Shown one piece after another: positions 58,317 through 64,000 of a DNA stretch of 64,000 bases. The translations under genes were made by a program, and so were the position numbers. Every line of letters begins with the position of its first letter. Positions within the stretch are counted from its first letter, which is position 1. The notes beneath the pieces were generated by a model. That model did no database searches. It was not told the origin of the DNA and saw nothing but the letters and a program-made list of their open reading frames with translations. Where the stretch lies: the NCBI GenBank assembly GCA_948470475.1, contig OX419345.1:6595590-6659589 (forward strand). The letters are read 5' to 3'. Source of the DNA: Galaxea fascicularis (Eukaryota > Cnidaria > Anthozoa > Scleractinia > Euphylliidae).

Positions 58317-58745
58317 TTATTTTACTTTAGCAAAAAAGAGTTTATGTAGGTAGACCTCTATAACCAGCCCAGCAACGTACCTTCTAAAATCACCAGCAAA
58401 ACTGACTCCTACTGACCCACCGGGTCTTTTATTCAAAGTTTGTTTTCGTTCTCTGTCGCAGCGAGTGGCAGACAACGAACCCTCACCAACTAACAATTGG
58501 ATGTCGTGTGTTTGTATTCTTAGACAAACTTGCTTGTTTTGGGGACGTCCGTATATTACTAACACACCAGTAGTCGGTGGGGTCGTTGACATTGTGGGTG
58601 GGTGTGTACAGTGACGAACATTTTTGTAAAGATGTGTATTTGTAACATAGCACTCTAAAATACACGTTACAGTTTTCTGTCTTTTGCCTTCTTGTCCGCC
58701 ATGGATTACATTTTTTAAATAAACCTTACCATGGCCAGCGTGCAA
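58317..58745 (-). other. Unassigned 142-codon open frame
   Basis: An open minus-strand frame with ATG at 58745, overlapping by 15 bp the start of a plus-strand frame at 58731. It contains GGQEGKRQKTVTC and NKRPGGSVGVSFAG but no domain I recognise. Composition is less AT-rich than its flanks. It could be a transposon fragment or chance. Confidence 0.2.
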
Positions 58746-58913
58746 TGTATGAGAAAGCCGGAGATGGCTTTAGACTTTGGGCTGTTACAGGACAAAACAC
58801 GTTATGGTTATAAAGATGATCCACTGTACACTGTGCCACAATATATTATAAACAAACTTCCGAGTCTAATAAGCGAGACATATTGTTATGGCGGAAGGCA
58901 TTGCTTTAAGTAG
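58731..58913 (+). other. Unassigned 60-codon frame with strong start context
   Basis: ATG lies in TTACCATGGCC, a good eukaryotic context. The frame contains DFGLLQDKTRYGYKDD and PQYIINKLPSLI and stops at 58913. A GTAGGT donor-like site overlaps the stop, so it could be a first exon, but I could not join it in phase to anything downstream. Confidence 0.25.
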
Positions 58914-60150
58914 GTTATGTAAACGTGATCTGTACGTAAGGCGGAATAAACACGTTGTGATTGTAAAATAAATCTACTGCAAAATCTATCCAGAATGTAT
59001 TATGCATGGTAAAGTTCCAAGACTTTAACAAGACATCATTCTAGGCGTCAAATTTAATCTAGGCAAACTTTATGATGTCAGTCATATCCACCAGAAAATG
59101 TACCACATTAATTGTAATATGGATCCGAGTTCCGAGACTTAAACATGTCATATTATGAACAATACGTCGTTTTTAAGTCATTAACCACTTTTTTTGTCGC
59201 AATGTAGACCTCAAACTACGTTTTTTATTAGAAAATCAGTTTCAGTACTGACAGGAGCCCATCATGATGGGCTCTTGGTGGTGATGATTTCTAAATTCGC
59301 CTCCATGCGGTATTGATGAATGGGAAGTATAAAATTAAATTATTTAAAAAGTTTAAGATCTGGGGAAACAATTTGTTAGTTTAAGCCATTTCCTTTGTTT
59401 TCTCCAACGTTTTGGTGCTTTGAATTTACTATACCGGAGTTAAAATCATTTTGTTGATTTGATTGTTTTCATTTTACGTAAATGCCCCACTCTTCAGAGA
59501 TCAGAAACTTCAGAAATAATGATTTTTTCCCGCAATCCACCAGGAAAAAGTATTACGCGTCGATACTGCCGTCAAATAGGTTGTGTATTACAGAGAGGTA
59601 ATACAGAGCCTTGGAGCATTGTAACCCGGTATAAAGCGCCATGTAATTTGGAGTGCTCTTTGCAACCCGAAAAGCCGACTAAACACGGACTTATACATTG
59701 GAATATCATATTATAAAACGAAAACCTATCTAATTTATTCTTCCAATTAGTTTAAGTAATTAATTAGTTTATTTAAATGATATTCACCGGTAGACCATCG
59801 CAGGAGGCGTCTGTACCAAACCTTTTGAACATTTTGTTCCACTATTCAGAGTCTTCCTCTTTATCTTATCGTAATGTTACGTCTTCTCCACTTTTTGTAG
59901 GAGAATTCTAATCAGTTTCGAGTTAAATCGAAGAGGGAAATAGAATAATTGAAAACTATCTAAAAGAGGAAAAGCTTGGTAATGTTTCAAAAGTTTTTTG
60001 CGGTAGGTTTTTGTTTGTATTTTTGTTTTCACAAAGGTTCTGTCGTTCGCGGTCCGTGCGTATGAATCTACATTTCCTGCCTTTGTCCTCTCGCCCTCAA
60101 GCGAAACGAGAATGCTGTTTACATCTCCTGACACTTGATAATGAGCAGGT

Positions 60151-60420
60151 TTCTCTTCAACGCAACCGTATCCACGGTGAAATCGATATAAGACCCGCTA
60201 TTGGCTAAAGCGAGTGGAGCGGATCCCTTAAAGAGAGTTGTTTACGTCGGAGTATGATGTTTACGTCTAACATACATTGCACCCCCACTGAGCCCCCTTT
60301 TACGCCTCCGTCTGAGATAATAGCAAGAAGGCTTTTCTTCAACGCAACCGTAACCATGGTGAAATGAAAACGAGACCTACTATTGGTTAAAGCGAAGGGA
60401 GTAGATCCCTCAAAAGAAGG
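60151..60420 (+). repeat. Direct repeat, two diverged copies about 183 bp apart
   Basis: TTCTCTTCAACGCAACCGTA at 60151 and TTTTCTTCAACGCAACCGTA at 60334 are each followed by a CCACGGTGAAAT-like block, a GAGACC(C/T)-(G/A)CTATTGG block and TTAAAGCGAAGGGAGTAGAT or a variant. Each copy is about 87 bp. Confidence 0.75.
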
Positions 60421-61410
60421 ATGAAACCAGAGACTCGACTGAAGAAGTGGTTCACTTTTAAACTGAACCTATTGTTGATACAGATCTGCGAGAGCGGTTT
60501 GGAGAGGAATTCAACTGAGAGTGGTAAGTTTGATATCGTTTCGCTAAAGCTCGCTTCTGAAAAGAAATTCTACCTGTGGTCAAGGTAGCCTCTTCCAGGC
60601 GTTCAGTTAGTTGGGCGCAGCGCGATAAACGGCGCGCGAAAAATGGAAGAGGCTATGGTCAAGGGGGCTATCTCTGTTTCGTGTTTTAGGAAACACGGCA
60701 GCGCTACGCCCCTTTATAATTTTCATCTTAGTATTTTACGTATTTATAGCACTAGCACCACGCAAATTTGGGCCATGACTATAATACTGCAAATATCATT
60801 TGCCGTTTTTATGAATCTTTTTAGTACTTTATCCTCTCTAATTTGCTTACATTCCGCTTTCCGCCCATTTACTTAATTTTACCAACTTGTTAACTGAACC
60901 ACGAACAGGTCGAATTTACTAGTCAAATGAACGTTTGCAATACTCATCAAAGAAACAGAATATTTTGCTAACTTTTCAAGATCACGACAATTTTTTTCCC
61001 GCGATTATGCCATGCTTTTCATGTAGTAAACTACGTTTGGAGTGCCAGTTATCTTCAAACAGAAAAGGCGGTGGATATTTCCAGCGTCCGTGTATTGTCA
61101 AACAGAAAATGACCACGAAAATCATCAACGTCCCGTTTTGAACAAACTTACAATGACTACGGGAATTTCCAATCTCATTTTCCGAAGAAATGCAAAGCGG
61201 TTATTGAGGTTTCTGAAGTAATCCTCGTTTTGCTATTTATTTCAGTGACTTAGAATGTAGAGCGATATGGAGGAAATCCGTTAGATATTTACACATCAGC
61301 AATAATGTTCGCAATGACAGTACTCTGCACCGGGAAAGATAGCAAATCAACGTGAATTGGTGTTTGTACTGGTCGGGCGAGTGTTTTCTAACTAATTCGT
61401 GCGTTTCCGC

Positions 61411-61445
61411 GAGACAGAGAGAGACAGAGAGAGACAGAGAGATAA
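61411..61445 (+). repeat. GAGACAGA microsatellite
   Basis: Three tandem AGACAGAGAG units. Confidence 0.85.
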
Positions 61446-62099
61446 AAAGAGAAATTTTTGCTCCCTTCAATCTGACGTTTACTTCTTTGTAGAAAAATTT
61501 ATGGTTTCTTTACATCCTATATTTATTTTATTGAGTATCTTTGAGTCACGTTAGATGTTTGAGTCATTTCGTGGTCATCATCAGCGATGCACAGACAACT
61601 GAAATGTCAACTGAGTTGAACACGTGAACGAGGCTTTTTTGCTCATTAGCTACAGCGAGCTACGCAAATGAATAAATTCAGAGAGGTCTTACTTCAAAGA
61701 CAAGCAAAGCCTTAAACATAAAGCGCAAGTGGTCCTCTGTTCACATTCCTATCTGAATGGAGTTATTAATATAGGTATATTTATTTACAGAAAAATTGCA
61801 CATTAGCTGTATCACTGACTGCGGTAACAGAAATCCTTGATAATCTACCTTTTTTTTCACTTTGGAGTGAATTAAGTCGCTGTCGTAACAACGTAAGTTT
61901 AAAAAAAATTAAAAATCCAAATAATGCCGGTCAGAGCCCTAAAAGAAACAGTGGTTCATGATACCTGTGTGTACATTTCAGAGTCAGGGGAAATGTGTTT
62001 CAGTAGCCAGATTCGCTCACCTAATTCAAGTGCAGTACTACTTTTGTTAGCTTTCAAATTTTAGAGGTATCGTGTGTATTGCATTAGGGAGAGCAAGAG

Positions 62100-62165
62100 A
62101 AAATAAGGTCCCAATTTCGTTCCCAGGACGAAGACAAAGAGAGAGATCCTGGGAACAAGGTTAAA
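62100..62165. repeat. Short foldback repeat
   Basis: CGTTCCCAGGA and TCCTGGGAACAAGG pair around a GA-rich centre (AAGACAAAGAGAGAGA). It has the look of a short abundant repeat; no coding. Confidence 0.55.
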
Positions 62166-62312
62166 TTTTAATGTCCCCATGTCGAGCGATCTAGTGGTCT
62201 CGGTCGTTTGGAGCCGAAAGGTCTTTGGAGAACAGAGTCGCCTATCACCAAAAAAGTAGCCAGCGGATTCCCTGATCAATTTTATTATTTTTCCTTTTTT
62301 GGACTCTTCTAG

Positions 62313-62401
62313 GAATCTGCCAATCATGTTGAAACTCTGTGCAGCGTTGATCCTCACGCTTTCTGTAAGTGTGATTTACTGTAGCAAAGACCCGACCGAT
62401 G
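62313..62401 (+). CDS. Probable first coding exon of a secreted protein (partial)
   Basis: After a pyrimidine-rich TTTTTTGGACTCTTCTAG acceptor, a 13-nt leader precedes an ATG at 62326. The frame reads MLKLCAALILTLSVSVIYC followed by SKDPTDG, a textbook signal peptide with likely cleavage near the cysteine. It ends at GATG before GTAAGG, phase 1. A competing donor, TTTCT before GTAAGT at 62364, lies inside the hydrophobic core and would produce a phase-0 break. I found no downstream exon I can join within the last 1.6 kb, so the mature protein and its role are unknown. Confidence 0.6.
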
Positions 62402-62519
62402 GTAAGGTGGCAATTTACTTTGTTTTCGGTGCAGCCAACAGATAAATAAATGTACACGGGAAGAACGGGATGGAAAGAAGCCAAAGGAATAGAGGAATGA
62501 TCCATGAACTGATGAGTGA

Positions 62520-62870
62520 AGTAGTTGGATGGATTGGTGGGTGGGTACGTGAGTGAATGAGTGAGAGTAATTATGAGGCTGCGGGGGGAGGGGGGTTAGT
62601 GTGGGGACGGTGAAGGTGGGTGAGTATACCCAATAGGTGGGTGGGTGAGTATATGAGTGATTAAGTAGGTGGATGTGCGAGGTGGTGATGAAGTAGGTGG
62701 TTGGTTGGGTGTGTAAGTGGTATGAGTGACGTGAGAAAGTAAGTACGTGGGTGGGTGGGTGGGTGAGTAAGTGAGTGGGTGGGTGGGTGAGTGAGTGAAT
62801 GAGTGAGTGAGTGGGTGGGTGGGTGGGTGGGTGAGTGAGTGAGTGAGTGAGTGGGCAAGTTGGTGGGTGG
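62520..62870 (+). repeat. GGTGAGTG/GGGT minisatellite
   Basis: A 350-bp tract of interleaved GTGGGTGGGTGAGTGAGTGA-type tetramers with point variants. It creates long spurious minus-strand frames rich in Thr, His and Pro. It lies just after the probable signal-peptide exon, in its presumed intron. Confidence 0.95.
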
Positions 62871-63396
62871 TTGGATAATGTATGCATGCACGCTTCCATG
62901 ACTTACTGCAACTTGGAATAGCAACTCATAATTATGTATTTGAAAATGCGATTCCTTGTTCTATACCCGTTCTGTATCTTTGAAAGATTAGGCTAACTGT
63001 GAATCTTTCGAGAAGTAATTTCACAATTTAATTGAATTTTTCTGGTTATTTAAATAAACGTCTGCTACGGTAGATAACATAGTAGAGATCATAGTTAGTT
63101 CCACAGAGTTTTTTTTTTTTTTGAGAAAATCCTCTTTTTTATAAAATCAGAAAAAATAATCATTTAAAATTATAGGTCTAAGAATGCATGCCATCTTATC
63201 AATAAAATGTTGATTTTATTTGAAAAGAACTATATGATAAACATAGGGGAATGGGTTGTCCTCTATCGATGCCGTCAGAAGAGAGCAGTGCCGAAGGGAA
63301 TGGCGGACACTGCTCTGTAGTCCCCACGAGTGCACCTAATCCGTCCTAGGCTATGGACCATGATGATGGTGATATGATTTTCATTTCCTCAGGATC
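62871..63396. other. No supported gene
   Basis: AT-rich sequence with a T-run near 63110-63121. No feature seen. Confidence 0.5.
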
Positions 63397-63427
63397 TACG
63401 ATACGATACGATACGATACGATACGAT
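63397..63427 (+). repeat. (ACGAT)n microsatellite
   Basis: Six tandem ACGAT pentamers. Confidence 0.95.
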
Positions 63428-63469
63428 ATCCTTCTTTTATAGAGGGTATAGACATGTTTAACCCAATAA

Positions 63470-63660
63470 GAGTTATCTAACACATGGCCCTCTAGGTCAG
63501 CACCAGGGGTGGTCACAGCCAGGGTTCATTACGTCCCTAGTGGTTCTTTTACGTCCCACAAAGTCAATTTGTGAAGAGTTGTGGGACGGGACCTACGGTT
63601 TTATCGTCCTTATCCGAGAAGACTAGAAAGTCTAACATTTGCAGATGTCATTACAATAAT
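63470..63660 (+). repeat. Dispersed repeat (possible SINE or retroelement fragment)
   Basis: Contains TTCATTACGTCCCTAGTGGT, TTTTACGTCCCACA, a GTGGGACGGGACCTACGG block and TCGTCCTTATCCGAGAAGAC. From memory this series is typical of an abundant cnidarian repeat, often followed by a tRNA-like segment that is missing here. The inner TACGTCCCACAAAGTCAATT and AGAGTTGTGGGACG form a hairpin. Only one copy is present in this window. Confidence 0.5.
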
Positions 63661-64000
63661 ACAATAATACCAATAATACCTGCACCTGTTAATCTTGCTT
63701 ATTTACGTTTTCTGCTAATTTCTAGTCATCTGTCCTTCCGGTAATTAACATGTTTTTACTACTACCTGAAAAATTTCTGCAATTTGCTTGGCTGGGAACA
63801 GAGGTATTTTATGCAAATTTGAAATACCTTATGTGAAAATTACAAATTCCATGCATGGTAAACGAAATAACGTTGTCGCGCAAGTTAAAAAAAATTGTCG
63901 GAAAGATTTCCAAATTTTCAAAATCAAGAGATTAAAAAACTCAAAGAGTATTCAGATACTGTCGTCAGAAAACCAAAATACCAAATATAGGTACGTAGAT

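Larger units (their letters stand above)
55185..62312. other. 7.1-kb stretch without a firmly supported gene
   Basis: Mostly AT-rich. It contains a (TTTA)n/T-run at about 55525-55551, a segment dense in CGTAAAG/TTACGA motifs at about 56200-56620, a degenerate ATTTGCAGCGTTC repeat at about 57139-57225, an (AT)n tract at 57313-57333 and weak frames discussed separately. A frame at about 59501-59716 begins after an acceptor-like CTCTTCAG and contains several cysteines but has no recognised family. Confidence 0.45.

Noticed and set aside
62354..62924. Long Thr/His/Pro-rich minus-strand frames
   Set aside because: Translation of the GGGT/GAGT minisatellite; low complexity without coding context.
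1..64000. CRISPR arrays, operons, riboswitches, phage or plasmid features
   Set aside because: The window is eukaryotic: spliced genes and DNA-transposon debris. The tandem repeats have no CRISPR-like spacer organisation.

Overview
This window is eukaryotic nuclear DNA. It is AT-rich, has spliced genes with GT/AG introns and long introns, and is crowded with short inverted-repeat transposons. The gene content (a nuclear-basket TPR gene and a metabotropic-glutamate-type receptor) and the repeat types suggest an anthozoan cnidarian, most likely a stony coral. The species call is inference. I saw no rRNA, intact tRNA, CRISPR or prokaryotic signal.

Region 1 (about 0.28-26.9 kb, minus strand): the first 726 codons of nucleoprotein TPR. 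I rebuilt 23 coding exons with matching phases, from a strong-context ATG at 26914 to a donor at 279; the rest lies off the left edge. Its introns hold most of the local repeats: a 6.8-kb tandem array of a 1,636-bp unit (intron 11), a non-autonomous hAT element with a BED-finger remnant and a TA-flanked element carrying TCTCGCGAGA arrays (both intron 5), another TA-flanked element (intron 3), nested foldback elements, and a 66-bp tandem repeat.

Region 2 (27-33.7 kb): a transposon graveyard. It holds two non-LTR retrotransposon remnants in opposite orientation, an (AT)n tract, a Harbinger-like element with TAA duplications and further foldback elements. At 33787-34344 there is one probable small gene for a single-pass membrane protein of unknown function.

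Region 3 (34.3-47.6 kb): no gene that I can support.

Region 4 (48.6-54.6 kb, plus strand): a class C GPCR of the mGluR type, five coding exons, 1,141 residues. It has a signal peptide, Venus-flytrap domain, nine-cysteine domain, seven-helix domain and a roughly 340-residue tail ending in a PDZ-type motif. An 847-bp transposon with a Myb/SANT-like fragment sits just upstream. A piggyBac-like miniature element and a second foldback element lie just downstream.

Region 5 (55-64 kb): mostly unassigned sequence with micro- and minisatellites. At 62313-62401 is a probable first coding exon of a secreted protein whose remaining exons I could not place and which may lie beyond the window.

The genes do not form an operon or pathway; they are ordinary neighbours on a eukaryotic chromosome. 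The most unusual structure is the TPR intron-11 array. It alternates a 275-bp foldback element with a 1,361-bp spacer and begins and ends with the foldback element.
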